A stretch of 36,014 nucleotides of DNA from contig NZ_QKSM01000020.1 of the NCBI RefSeq assembly GCF_003234185.1, positions 1 to 36,014 of the forward strand, read 5' to 3'. Source of the DNA: Curtobacterium sp. MCSS17_008 (GTDB lineage: Bacteria > Actinomycetota > Actinomycetes > Actinomycetales > Microbacteriaceae). Below, in pieces: positions 1 to 10,342 of this stretch. The notes beneath the pieces were generated by a model, which saw nothing but the letters and a program-made list of their open reading frames with translations, had not been told where the DNA came from and made no database searches. The position numbers were made by a program, and so were the translations under genes. The first letter of the stretch is position 1; each line of letters starts with the position of its first letter.

Positions 1-42
1 AATCACATCACGGCGGAACTCTTCCGGATACGCCTTCACCAT
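1..42 (-). CDS. IS3-family OrfA transposase, N-terminal fragment
   Basis: Only 14 codons are inside the window, starting ATG at 42 and running off the left edge. They read MVKAYPEEFRRDVI, the typical first residues of IS3-family OrfA proteins, which begin with a K-x-YP-x-EFR motif before the helix-turn-helix. An AAGGA ribosome site lies 9 nt upstream. OrfA binds the element's ends and is normally joined to the DDE integrase OrfB by -1 frameshifting. Whether this copy is intact cannot be seen. Confidence 0.75.
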   Translation of the reverse strand, partial: MVKAYPEEFRRDVI

Positions 43-100
43 GGCGCACATCCTTCCAGCAGGAGCCAACGCTCCTACCTGTCAGGAGTCAACCGAACCT
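1..100 (-). mobile_element. IS3-family insertion sequence, 5' end only
   Basis: The first ~100 bases are the left end of an insertion sequence that continues beyond the window. Read on the minus strand it has a non-coding leader with a small inverted repeat (61-76, AGGAGC/GCTCCT), a ribosome site AAGGA, and then the start of a transposase. The outer boundary is placed near 88-102, where the neighbouring acetyltransferase reading frame stops resembling its family. The exact terminal inverted repeat and target duplication cannot be fixed, because the other end is outside the window. Confidence 0.7.
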
Positions 101-511
101 GCAGCAGTCCCCGGTGACGCGTCGAAGCTGGAGCGCGTCGAATGCTGCGGTCAGGAGGCCGCGTGCCAGGTCCGTCCCGAGTCCTCGTCCAGCCAGGTCG
201 GGTTGCAGCATGTAGCCGATGACCCCTTGCGTGCCCTGGGGCATCCCTGGCTGTCCGAGGCCGTCGGTGACGTCGAGGAAGCCCAGGCCGGCGAGCCGGC
301 CGTCCAGCTCCGCAATGCACGAGAAGTCGGTGTCGCTGTCGGGGATGCTCGCCCACTCTCGGGCGTAGGCGTCCGGGTCGACGTGCGTGCGGAGCATGAA
401 CCGGTTGACGACCGGGTTGTTCCGCAGCGCGACGAGCTGGTCTGCGTCCTCGGGTCGGGGGTCGCGGAGGAGGAGAGCTCCGCTCAGAGCGGGCCAAGGA
501 GCGGTGCGCAT
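89..511 (-). pseudogene. GNAT acetyltransferase truncated by the IS element
   Basis: The frame starts ATG at 511 and reads a normal RimJ/RimL-like GNAT N-terminus: LRDPRPEDADQLVALRNNP, then the central strand GVIGYMLQPDLAGRGLGTDLARGLL, whose RGLGT is the acetyl-CoA pyrophosphate loop. It runs to RRVTGDC, where family members continue into FADN and 40-60 more residues. Here the reading frame enters the IS leader after that cysteine and stops within a few codons, giving 140 residues instead of about 180. The last acetyl-CoA-binding strand and helix are missing, so the product is probably inactive. The substrate is unknown. Confidence 0.75.
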
Positions 512-547
512 GCTGTCATCGTCTCAGGCGCAAGGCCCGGAGAGCGA

Positions 548-964
548 TCAGCTATCGAGATGAGGACGGCGAGGGCGCGTCGCTCCGTCGGAGCTCCAGA
601 GCGGCCGGGCGGTGAGCAGCAGGAACAGCAGAAACGCCGGCTGGGTGACAAGCCCGGGCCCTGCGAGGGCGGGATGCGTAGACGCCGCAAACCAGTTGAC
701 CGTGACGTCCGCGACCATCGTGGCCACTCCAGCAAGAACGCCTGCTCGGAGCTTGGTGAGGAGCAGGACGACGATCACAGGGTCGACGACGGTAAGCGAG
801 ATCCAGAACCATCGGACCGGTTCGGATGCGTTGTCGTAGACGTTCACTCCCGTGGCGATCAGTTCGGTCAGGTGAGTCAGCGTTCCGACACTGAAACCGA
901 GCACCCACAGCGCCGTCATGAGCGTGAGGCGTCGACCGTATCGTTTCGCGTCAGCAGCCCCCAC
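548..964 (-). CDS. Four-helix membrane protein, hypothetical
   Basis: A 138-residue protein with four clear hydrophobic segments (about 16-38, 50-66, 72-95 and 105-122) separated by short polar loops and ending in a basic tail. I do not recognise the family. The start is GTG at 964; a TAGTCT -10 box (971-976) sits 6 nt upstream of it with no ribosome site, which suggests a leaderless transcript. It lies 36 nt before the truncated acetyltransferase and may once have been co-transcribed with it. Strong third-position GC bias supports coding. Confidence 0.65.
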   Translation of the reverse strand: MGAADAKRYGRRLTLMTALWVLGFSVGTLTHLTELIATGVNVYDNASEPVRWFWISLTVVDPVIVVLLLTKLRAGVLAGVATMVADVTVNWFAASTHPALAGPGLVTQPAFLLFLLLTARPLWSSDGATRPRRPHLDS

Positions 965-1044
965 TCGTTCAGACTACGGACGCTCGACGGCATCCGATAG
1001 CCGATCCTCTACCGGCCCCAATCGGCCACGGACGTTCGCTTTGA

Positions 1045-1263
1045 TCACTCACGTCTAGGCCGGACGGGCCCATGAAGTGCGAAGCCGATCGCTCCCACCA
1101 CCGCGAGCACCAATCCGAAAGCAGCGATGACCAGCCCGGCCGCCACGAGTCCGAGGTAGTCCTCCCCGAGGCCGACGCCGAGAAGCGCCATGACGAGGCC
1201 TCCTGCCGACGCCCCCGCGCCGATCGCAAGGCCGAGTACGCGAGGCGGGAGCCGAGACAGCAT
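1045..1263 (-). CDS. Small two-helix membrane protein
   Basis: A 72-residue protein with two glycine- and alanine-rich hydrophobic stretches (about 10-31 and 40-65) and a basic C-terminus, PVRPRRE. It is probably an inner-membrane protein of unknown role. I chose ATG at 1263; an in-frame TTG at 1275 is the alternative, but GAGGAG directly abuts that codon, leaving no spacer, whereas it lies 12 nt from the ATG. No homologous family is recognised. The gene stands alone between the four-helix protein and a decayed region. Confidence 0.5.
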   Translation of the reverse strand: MLSRLPPRVLGLAIGAGASAGGLVMALLGVGLGEDYLGLVAAGLVIAAFGLVLAVVGAIGFALHGPVRPRRE

Positions 1264-1279
1264 GCTTGCATTCAACTCC

Positions 1280-1749
1280 TCACGATCGGCGGCCGATCAT
1301 CGTTCGGCCCCGTCTCAATAGCCGGTCGTTCACCGGTCTCGGCTCGACACGCACGAACAGGGAGCCGTCGGCTCCCTCCGCTATCGCGGCATCGCTGACA
1401 TCGTTACCCGCCCGCTGGCTGACCCCCGTCTCATATAGGTAGTCCGCTACCTCTCGCAGTGGAGGTGCGCTATCCGGACGCGTGCACGAAGTTGGCCGCC
1501 TCGGCGATGGCCAGGGCCCAGGAGGACTCATCGTGACAGCGCTCGGCGACTAGTTGTATGCGAAGGAAGCAAGCTACCTGCGCGCCGGCAGAGCGACACG
1601 TCCGCTCCGATCGCACGCCGCGAAACCATGCCGCCGAACGCTGCCTTCGGCTTATGCTCACCAATGGCCTCCACCCAACTTCGCATGACGGCACCCAAAG
1701 TCAGCCGACGCATCGGGCTGGATACCCAGACTTCGATGCAAGAACCCAA
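1280..1749 (-). pseudogene. Possible frameshifted gene remnant
   Basis: This ~500 bp stretch has no intact gene. On the minus strand three overlapping frames look as if they follow one another: MRSWVEAIGEHKPKAAFGG (start of frame near 1749), then ESSWALAIAEAANFVHASG (ending ~1470), then LREVADYLYETGVSQRAG and onward to 1280. Joined by two single-base shifts they would give a protein of roughly 150 residues. The composition is visibly less GC-rich than the rest of the window, consistent with foreign or decaying DNA next to the IS element. I recognise no family, and it may be non-coding. Confidence 0.25.
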
Positions 1750-1765
1750 TCATGCGTGCCATCCG

Positions 1766-1800
1766 ACAAGAACGCCCCGCCGGCCGAAGCCAGCGGGGCG
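1766..1800 (-). terminator. Intrinsic terminator of nrdF with UUCG tetraloop
   Basis: Just behind the nrdF stop codon the minus strand folds into a 12-bp stem (outer arms CGCCCCGC/GCGGGGCG) closed by a C(UUCG)G tetraloop at 1773-1800, followed by TTCTTGT. This is a textbook intrinsic terminator and closes the nrd operon. Confidence 0.85.
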
Positions 1801-1821
1801 CCCCCACGAGTCAAAGCGGGA

Positions 1822-5071
<3,250 letters not shown>

Positions 5072-5518
5072 AATGCATCCAATCCAGTGTTGACGGCCAG
5101 CACGTCATCAGGCGTGCCGAAGAGCTCGAAGCGGTACAGGAGCGGGACGCCGCACTTCTGCGCGATGACGTCCCCGGCGAGCCCGTAGGCCTCGCCGAAG
5201 TTCGTGTTGCCCCCGACGATCACACCGCGGATGAGCGAGCGGTTGCGTTCGTCGTTGAGGAACTTGATGACCTGCTTGGGAACCGCGCCCTGCCCGTTGC
5301 CGCCGCCGTACGTGGGCAACACGAGCACGTACGGCTCGTCCACGCGGAGGAACGGGTCGCTCGGGAAGAGCGGGATGCGGTCCGCGTCACGGCCGAGCTT
5401 CTCGATGAAGCGGGCCGTGTAACCGGACACGCTCGAGAAGTAGACGAGGCGACTCATGTGCGCGCTCCTTGTGAGAGGTGCGGACAGCAGATCGGTGGGG
5501 GCCTGACGGAGGTGCTGT

Positions 5519-5529
5519 GCGCCTCCCGG
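5519..5529 (-). repeat. Dispersed CCGGGAGGCGC motif copy
   Basis: One copy (written GCGCCTCCCGG on the plus strand) of the short motif repeated in the gaps of this window, placed beside the hairpin in the nrdH-nrdI spacer. Confidence 0.6.
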
Positions 5530-5538
5530 CCGGCGGAG

Positions 5539-5566
5539 GTGCGGGTCCCGGTGACGGGACCCGCAC
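5539..5566 (-). terminator. Attenuator-like hairpin between nrdH and nrdI
   Basis: Perfect 11-bp arms (GTGCGGGTCCC and complement) with a 6-nt loop begin 3 nt after the nrdH stop codon. No T-tract follows. It may make nrdH more abundant than the downstream genes by partial termination or by protecting the nrdH mRNA 3' end. Confidence 0.6.
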
Positions 5567-5569
5567 GGC

Positions 5570-5803
5570 TCACGCGAGTTCGGCGCTGAGCGTCGCGATC
5601 TTGTCGGGACGGAAGCCCGACCAGTGGTCGTCGTCGGTCACGACGACGGGAGCCTGCATGTAGCCGAGCGACTTGACGTGCTCGAGCGCGGCCTCGTCCG
5701 CTGAGACGTCGAGCACCTCGTACTGGATGCCCTTGTTGTCGAGCGCGCGGTACGTCGCGGTGCACTGGACGCAGGACGGCTTGGTGTAGACGGTGACGGC
5801 CAT
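5570..5803 (-). CDS. nrdH: NrdH glutaredoxin-like redoxin
   Basis: A 77-residue thioredoxin-fold protein that reduces the C-terminal cysteines of NrdE using thioredoxin reductase. The active site CVQC is at residues 11-14 after YTKPS, the APVVV cis-proline loop is present, and WSGFRPDKI near the C-terminus is characteristic of NrdH rather than true glutaredoxins. The start is ATG at 5803, with AGGGGAG just upstream. It is the first gene of nrdHIEF, about 90 nt downstream of the NrdR-controlled promoter. Confidence 0.96.
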   Translation of the reverse strand: MAVTVYTKPSCVQCTATYRALDNKGIQYEVLDVSADEAALEHVKSLGYMQAPVVVTDDDHWSGFRPDKIATLSAELA

Positions 5804-5899
5804 GATCTCCCCTGGTTCTTGCTGGGTGTTTCGTGCTGTGGAGGGTGGTGCTGATGCCTGTGCGCAGACGAGTCCGGGAGGGGCCGCTGCGATGGCTCC

Positions 5900-5947
5900 A
5901 CACTACATCTAGTGGCTGGCTGCGTCACCGACCACAAGAGGAAGTGT
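5900..5947 (-). promoter_or_regulatory. nrdHIEF promoter with tandem NrdR boxes
   Basis: Two 16-bp palindrome-like boxes, ACACTACATCTAGTGG (5900-5915) and CCACAAGAGGAAGTGT (5932-5947), match the NrdR consensus and start 32 bp apart, three helical turns, as in known NrdR operators. On the minus strand a -10 TAGTGT (5900-5905) and -35 GTGACG (5923-5928) with a 17-nt spacer fit between and under them. Box one covers the -10 and box two sits just upstream of the -35. ATP/dATP-bound NrdR would therefore block RNA polymerase directly. Predicted leader: about 90 nt. Confidence 0.85.
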
Positions 5948-5960
5948 TACAGCCGTGTAG

Positions 5961-6081
5961 TTCTCCACAAGCCCCTCCACAATGTGAACACCTCGGGGAG
6001 GCCCGTGATTCCGCCAGTCTGCGGCCGACCACCGACACTTCCCCACAAGCGTGGACAGCCTCGATCCACATGTGTGGAATC
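5961..6081. other. Cluster of DnaA-box-like sequences
   Basis: The 389-bp gap 5804-6192 also holds several near matches to TTATCCACA: ttctccaca 5961-5969, ccctccaca 5973-5981, ttccccaca 6039-6047, cgatccaca 6062-6070, and its inverted partner tgtggaatc 6073-6081. The last two form a CCACA-TG-TGTGG dyad. DnaA regulates nrdAB in Escherichia coli, so a replication-linked control input is conceivable. Individual matches are imperfect. Confidence 0.3.
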
Positions 6082-6155
6082 GGCGCGTCGGCGTGTCGCA
6101 GAGGTCACGCCGGAGCACCGGTCCGACCAGGTCTGTCCCAAGCACCCCCGGACGG

Positions 6156-6186
6156 GTGACGGCACGATCCGTCCGGTCCGTACACT
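6156..6186 (+). promoter_or_regulatory. Promoter for MFS permease, leaderless
   Basis: The -10 box TACACT (6181-6186) ends 6 nt before the GTG start at 6193, so transcription should begin at or next to the start codon. A GTGACG -35-like hexamer lies at 6156-6161 (19-nt spacer). No ribosome site is present. Confidence 0.55.
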
Positions 6187-6192
6187 CGTCAC

Positions 6193-7398
6193 GTGAGCGC
6201 GTACGGCACCCTGCTGAAGTCCCCCGGAGTCGGTCGCGTCATCGCCGCGCAGCTCACCGCACGCTTCCCGTTCGGCATGCTGTCGCTCGCGTACCTGCTG
6301 CACGTCGAGCACGTCTTCCACTCGTACGGGGCGGCCGGGCTCGTGCTCGCGACGACGAGCATCGGCCAGGCGATCGCCGGCCCCCTGACGAGCCGGTGGA
6401 TGGGGAGCTGGGGCATGCGGCCCGTCCTGATCCTCACGACTGCGGTCGCACTGGCGAGCATGGTCGTGATCGCGTTCACCACGATGCCGCTGTGGGGCTA
6501 CGTCGTCGTCGGGTTCCTGGGCGGCCTCGCGGTCCCGCCCGTGCAGCCCGCGGTGCGCACGATCTACCCGAAGATGGTGACCTCGTCGCAGCTCACCCCG
6601 CTGTTCTCCCTCGACGCCAGCGCGCAGGAGCTCATCTGGGTCGCCGGCCCGGTCATCACCACGTTCGTCGCGACGCAGGTCGGCACGGTCGAGGCGATCG
6701 TCGTCGCCATGGTGTTCCTCGTGGTCGGCGGCGTGTGGTTCATCGCGTCCCCCGAGCTCGGCCGTGTGCGCATCCCCCGGTCGAAGCGCGCGTTCGGCGT
6801 CGTGCTCAAGCGCCCGTCGGTGATCGTCGCGACGCTGACCGGCCTGCTGCTCATCGGCGCGTGCTCCGCGGTCGAGGCCAGCGTGACCAGCGTCTTCGGC
6901 GAGGGCAGCCCGAACGCGGGCATCGTCCTCGCGGTGTTCGCGATCGGGTCGCTCGCCGGCGGTCTCGCCCTGGGCCACCGACCGATCTCGAAGAACACGC
7001 TCTGGGCCCGCATGTCGATCGTCTTCGTCGGGCTCGCGCTGGCGGTCGGCGGCACCGACTTCTGGTGGCTCTGCCTGGCACTCGTCATCGCCGGCGCCGG
7101 CATCGCCCCGGCCCTCGCCGTCATGTTCGGCTCGGTGTCCGCGACGGTCAAGTTCTCGGACACCGCCGAGGCGTACGGCTGGATGGGCACCGGCCAGCTC
7201 ATCGGCGCCGCGGGTGGATCGGCCGTCGCCGGGTTCCTCATCGACGCGAACGGCCCGACGGGCGGCATGACCGTCGGTGCGGTCATGGCCGCGGCCGGCG
7301 TGCTGCTCCCCCTCTTCACACGCCGGTGGCTGCCCGACCTGCGCGGGCGCGACGCGAGTCCGCTGCCCGACACCGAGCCGGTGACACTCCCGAGCTGA
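6193..7398 (+). CDS. Major facilitator superfamily permease
   Basis: A 401-residue membrane protein with about twelve hydrophobic helices and a central cytoplasmic loop rich in basic residues (RIPRSKRAFG, about 195-205), the standard MFS layout of two six-helix halves. The helix 2-3 loop TSRWMGSWGMRP resembles the MFS motif A in degenerate form. The first helix region MLSLAYLLHVEHVF resembles actinobacterial permeases of unknown substrate. The start is GTG at 6193, directly behind a TACACT -10 box. An aldo/keto reductase follows 48 nt later in the same direction and could be co-transcribed. Drug or metabolite export is the likely role; the substrate cannot be named. Confidence 0.85.
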   Translation: MSAYGTLLKSPGVGRVIAAQLTARFPFGMLSLAYLLHVEHVFHSYGAAGLVLATTSIGQAIAGPLTSRWMGSWGMRPVLILTTAVALASMVVIAFTTMPLWGYVVVGFLGGLAVPPVQPAVRTIYPKMVTSSQLTPLFSLDASAQELIWVAGPVITTFVATQVGTVEAIVVAMVFLVVGGVWFIASPELGRVRIPRSKRAFGVVLKRPSVIVATLTGLLLIGACSAVEASVTSVFGEGSPNAGIVLAVFAIGSLAGGLALGHRPISKNTLWARMSIVFVGLALAVGGTDFWWLCLALVIAGAGIAPALAVMFGSVSATVKFSDTAEAYGWMGTGQLIGAAGGSAVAGFLIDANGPTGGMTVGAVMAAAGVLLPLFTRRWLPDLRGRDASPLPDTEPVTLPS

Positions 7399-7401
7399 CG
7401 G

Positions 7402-7413
7402 CCGGGAGGCGCG
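7402..7413 (+). repeat. Dispersed CCGGGAGGCGCG motif copy
   Basis: A copy of the recurrent 12-bp motif, 4 nt after the permease stop codon, in the short gap before the aldo/keto reductase. A partial complement (cacctccgcc) follows. Confidence 0.6.
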
Positions 7414-7446
7414 ACACACCTCCGCCTCGATCGGCAGGATGGGTGC

Positions 7447-8265
7447 ATGGCCACCTCCTTCCCCCTCCGCGACGGCCGGACGATCCCCGCCGTCGGCTTC
7501 GGCGTCTACAAGGTCGACGACGCCGAGGCGGAGACCGCCGTCGCGACGGCACTCGATGCCGGGTACCGTCACGTCGACACCGCCGAGATGTACGGCAACG
7601 AGGTCGGCGTCGGGAAGGCGATCCGCGCCTCCTGGCTGGACCGCGACGACGTGTTCGTGACGACGAAGGTGTGGAACGACCACCAGGGGCGTGACGCGAC
7701 CCTGCGGGCGTTCGACGCGAGCCTCGAGCGGCTCGGCCTCGACGCCGTCGACCTGTACCTGATCCACTGGCCGGCCGCGGTGAACGACCGCTACGTCCAG
7801 ACCTGGCGGACGCTCGTGGAACTGCGCGAGCAGGGGCGGGCACGGAGCGTCGGCGTCTCGAACTTCCAGGTGCCACACCTGCAGCGCGTGATCGACGAGA
7901 CCGGCGAGGTCCCCGCGGTGAACCAGGTCGAACGCCACCCGTGGCTGCCGCAGCACGAGCTGATGGCCTTCCACGAGCAGCACGGCATCGTGACCGAGGC
8001 CTGGTCGCCGCTCGGGCGCGGGCGGCTCGTCGACGAACCCGTGCTCACGCGGGTCGCGGACGCGCACGGGGTGAGCGTCGCGCAGGTGCTCGTGCGGTGG
8101 AACGTGCAGCAGGGCGTCGTCGTGCTGCCGAAGTCCGTCACGCCGTCGCGCATCCGGTCGAACCTCGACGTCGACGGCTTCACGCTGACCGACGCGGACC
8201 TCGCGGCGATCGCGACCCTCGAGTCCGGGCAGCGGACGGGGTCGCACCCGGACTCGGTGTCCTGA
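7447..8265 (+). CDS. Aldo/keto reductase
   Basis: A 272-residue NADPH-dependent oxidoreductase of the aldo/keto reductase superfamily, close in style to 2,5-diketo-D-gluconate reductases. The catalytic tetrad is visible: D44 and Y49 (HVDTAEMYGNE), K74 (TTKVWN) and H107 (LIHWP). Further signature stretches are GVSNF (about 139), NQVERHPWLPQ (about 159) and the cofactor loop VVLPKSVTPSRIRSNL (about 221-236). The start is ATG at 7447; AGGAT lies 7-8 nt upstream and could be a ribosome site or a -10-like element. The real substrate is unknown. Confidence 0.92.
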   Translation: MATSFPLRDGRTIPAVGFGVYKVDDAEAETAVATALDAGYRHVDTAEMYGNEVGVGKAIRASWLDRDDVFVTTKVWNDHQGRDATLRAFDASLERLGLDAVDLYLIHWPAAVNDRYVQTWRTLVELREQGRARSVGVSNFQVPHLQRVIDETGEVPAVNQVERHPWLPQHELMAFHEQHGIVTEAWSPLGRGRLVDEPVLTRVADAHGVSVAQVLVRWNVQQGVVVLPKSVTPSRIRSNLDVDGFTLTDADLAAIATLESGQRTGSHPDSVS

Positions 8266-8277
8266 GGGACGGGGTAC

Positions 8278-8412
8278 TCGGCGGTCCGGCGCGTCGGAGC
8301 ACACGCGGACACCGGCCTCGACGGCTTCTCCGGACCACAGCTCGTGGCCTCCTGGGACGTCCGCGACGGCGAGGGACTCGTCCGCGCGCTCGACCTCGCC
8401 GCCGGCGGACGG
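8278..8412 (+). other. GC3-biased stretch, possible gene remnant
   Basis: The gap between the reductase and the next gene is not typical spacer. Read in the same frame as the reductase, after its stop, it codes VRRVGAHADTGLDGFSG, then PQLVASWDVRDGEGLVRALDLAAGG with strong G/C at third positions, but it has no start codon and no recognised family. It may be a decayed 3' fragment of a lost gene. An inverted pair GGTCCGG/CCGGACC within it could also act as a weak terminator for the convergent genes. Confidence 0.25.
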
Positions 8413-8413
8413 A

Positions 8414-8752
8414 TCAGCCCTCGCGGTCCTCCTCGGACTGCCACGGCAGGTTGAGGTCACCGGGCTCGGGCTCGACGTCGCCGGCGTCGTCGGCACCACC
8501 CGTCCCGGGGGCCGCGATCACCCTGGACGGGTCGATGCCGTCCTCCTCCAGGTCCGCCCGGTCGCGCTGCTGGGTCTGGGACGCGACCATCTCCCGCTCA
8601 CTCGACGGGCTGTACGAGGTGTCGGCGGCTCGCTGCTCGCGCTCGCTCACACCGTCCACGTCGTCGCTGTGCGCCGCGTCGCGGAGCTCCTCGTTGCGGG
8701 CACGGTCGTCGGACGGCTCGGGGCCGGGGGCACTCGGGATGCTGTCGCTCAT
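8414..8752 (-). CDS. Acidic, disordered hypothetical protein
   Basis: A 112-residue protein with almost no hydrophobic core: Ser, Asp, Glu, Pro and Arg dominate (DDRARNEELRDAAHSDDVDG, SEREQRAADT, GDVEPEPGDLNLPWQSEEDREG). It is probably intrinsically disordered. I recognise no domain. The start is ATG at 8752; a TACTGT -10 box (8760-8765, minus strand) lies 7 nt upstream without a ribosome site, so its mRNA is probably leaderless. It is divergent from the LysM lipoprotein across a 97-bp gap. Confidence 0.65.
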   Translation of the reverse strand: MSDSIPSAPGPEPSDDRARNEELRDAAHSDDVDGVSEREQRAADTSYSPSSEREMVASQTQQRDRADLEEDGIDPSRVIAAPGTGGADDAGDVEPEPGDLNLPWQSEEDREG

Positions 8753-8849
8753 GCGTCGAACAGTAGGCGTCGTCGCTCCGTACCGGTTCGGTCACGGCGA
8801 CCTCGACCCGGTTCCCGCTCGACTACGGTGCTCTGGGAGGGGGATCCGC

Positions 8850-9698
8850 ATGGGACGCACGACCGCCACGGTGTCGATCGCACTGGTCGGGGTGAGCACG
8901 CTGCTGCTCGCAGGCTGCTCGTTGTCCGGCGGCGACGACCCGCTGCCGAAGCCGACCGGCCACGCGGCGCCGAGCACGACGGCGACGCCGGCACCGGTCG
9001 ACCGCACGAGCGACTCGGCCGAGGGGGTGTCGTCGCAACAGGCGGTCCCTGCGGGCACGGTCGTCGCCGAGACCGACGCCGTGTCGAGGTCGGGCGACAC
9101 CGCGATCCACGTCCGGGTCGTCGCGGACGACCACGGCACGTTCGACGCACAGCTCTCCGGGTACCGCACGACGAACCCGCAACCGATGTCGGTGCAGTTC
9201 CGACGCGCGGCGCAGTACGGCGACGGCGGGGATGCACGAGCGGTCGCCACCACCCGGTGGACCGCCGGCGAGCAGCCGCCCACGACGATCAGCCTGGCGG
9301 ACGGTGGGCCGTACCCGGACTGGCTCCACACGGTCGTCCTGGTGCCGGACCAGTGGGACGGTGACGACAGCGAGCGCCCCTGGGTCCACAAGGTGCTCGC
9401 GATCGGCGAGCTCGACTGGTCGATCCCGAACCCCGAGCCGGACCTGCACGTCACCCTCGGGAAGGCTCGTCCGGGAGCGTACGGCTACGCATTCGACGCC
9501 GACGACGAGACCCTCCGGGGCACGGACGGCGTGCCGGTGAGCTACCGGGTCAACGAGGGCGACGACCAGACGACGATCGCGGAGCGCTTCGGCATCACGG
9601 TCGCACAGCTGCGGTGGCTCAACCCGAGCATGCAGACGAACGGCCAGGGCTGGGTGCTCGCGGGCTCCTGGATCAACCTGGACCCGGCCTCCCGCTGA
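8850..9698 (+). CDS. LysM-domain lipoprotein
   Basis: A 282-residue exported protein. A short signal peptide ends in the lipobox LLAGC with C23 as the lipidated residue, so it is anchored to the outer face of the membrane. A Ser/Thr/Pro/Ala-rich linker follows (about 25-70), then a ~150-residue unassigned domain (about 70-225). The C-terminal ~50 residues form a LysM peptidoglycan-binding module (VSYRVNEGDDQTTIAERFG, then ITVAQLRWLNPSM). The start is ATG at 8850, with GGGAGGGGG 6 nt upstream and TACGGT at 8824-8829 as -10. It probably binds the cell wall; no catalytic domain is recognised. Confidence 0.85.
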   Translation: MGRTTATVSIALVGVSTLLLAGCSLSGGDDPLPKPTGHAAPSTTATPAPVDRTSDSAEGVSSQQAVPAGTVVAETDAVSRSGDTAIHVRVVADDHGTFDAQLSGYRTTNPQPMSVQFRRAAQYGDGGDARAVATTRWTAGEQPPTTISLADGGPYPDWLHTVVLVPDQWDGDDSERPWVHKVLAIGELDWSIPNPEPDLHVTLGKARPGAYGYAFDADDETLRGTDGVPVSYRVNEGDDQTTIAERFGITVAQLRWLNPSMQTNGQGWVLAGSWINLDPASR

Positions 9699-9763
9699 AG
9701 GCCGGTGCCGCTGCGCGTCCGTTACGCTCGTCCAGCACCCCGCACCACCCAGGAGGCCACATC

Positions 9764-10285
9764 GTGACCATCGTCGCCGCCGCAGACGGCTCCGCCCTCG
9801 GCAACCCCGGACCGGCCGGCTGGGCCTGGTACGTCGACGACGACCGCTGGGCGGCCGGTGGCTGGCCGCGGGCGACGAACAACATCGGTGAGCTCACCGC
9901 GGTGCTGCAGCTGCTCCGCGCCACGAAGGACACCGGGGAACCACTGCACATCCTGTGCGACAGCCAGTACGCGATCAAGGCGTGCACCGAGTGGCTCGCC
10001 GGGTGGAAGCGCAAGGGCTGGCGCAAGGCCGACGGCAAGCCGGTCCTGAACGTCGAGATCATCAAGGAGCTCGACGCCGAGCTGCAGGGCCGCGAGGTCA
10101 CCTTCGAGTGGGTCCGCGGGCACGTCGGCCACGAGATGAACGAGGCCGCCGACGTCCGCGCTCGTGGCGCCGCGACCGCCTACCAGAACCGCACCGAGGT
10201 GCCGTCCGGCCCGGGCTGGCCGGGCACGGACGTCACGCCCGCTCCGGAACCGACGCAGGTCGAACCGCCGGCCACCCTGTTCTGA
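9764..10285 (+). CDS. rnhA: Ribonuclease HI
   Basis: Cleaves the RNA strand of RNA-DNA hybrids, including primers and R-loops. Starting at GTG 9764 (173 residues), the metal-binding carboxylates are D8 (AADGSALGNPG), E43 (NIGELTA), D66 (CDSQYAI) and D130 (NEAAD), with the assisting histidine H120 in VRGHVGHEMNEAAD. The core ends near residue 140; the Pro/Glu-rich C-terminal tail of about 33 residues is extra and probably disordered. The start is supported by AGGAGG 8 nt upstream and by a TACGCT -10 at 9723-9728. Longer upstream versions of this frame would run into the lipoprotein gene and are rejected. Confidence 0.93.
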   Translation: MTIVAAADGSALGNPGPAGWAWYVDDDRWAAGGWPRATNNIGELTAVLQLLRATKDTGEPLHILCDSQYAIKACTEWLAGWKRKGWRKADGKPVLNVEIIKELDAELQGREVTFEWVRGHVGHEMNEAADVRARGAATAYQNRTEVPSGPGWPGTDVTPAPEPTQVEPPATLF

Positions 10286-10293
10286 CCGGTGGA

Positions 10294-10338
10294 ACGACGA
10301 CGGGCCCGGGCGGTGTCACCGCCCGGGCCCGTCGTCGT
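10294..10338. terminator. Bidirectional terminator, 21-bp perfect stem
   Basis: Exact 21-nt arms (10294-10314 and 10318-10338, core CGGGCCCGGGCGG) with a GTC loop lie between the convergent rnhA and DUF6458 genes. Length, perfection and position fit a shared transcription terminator, though no T-runs flank it. Confidence 0.85.
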
Positions 10339-10342
10339 GGGT

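Noticed and set aside
5955..6085. Replication origin
   Set aside because: The DnaA-box matches are imperfect, there is no AT-rich unwinding region, and none of dnaA, dnaN, gyrB or rpmH is nearby.
5947..8499. 850-codon minus-strand frame across the MFS and reductase genes
   Set aside because: Low-complexity Arg/Asp/Gly translation opposite two well-recognised genes; it also crosses the intergenic gap. This is a composition artefact.
9614..9763. N-terminal extension of RNase HI
   Set aside because: This part lies inside the lipoprotein gene in another frame; GTG 9764 has an ideal AGGAGG and yields the normal RNase HI start.
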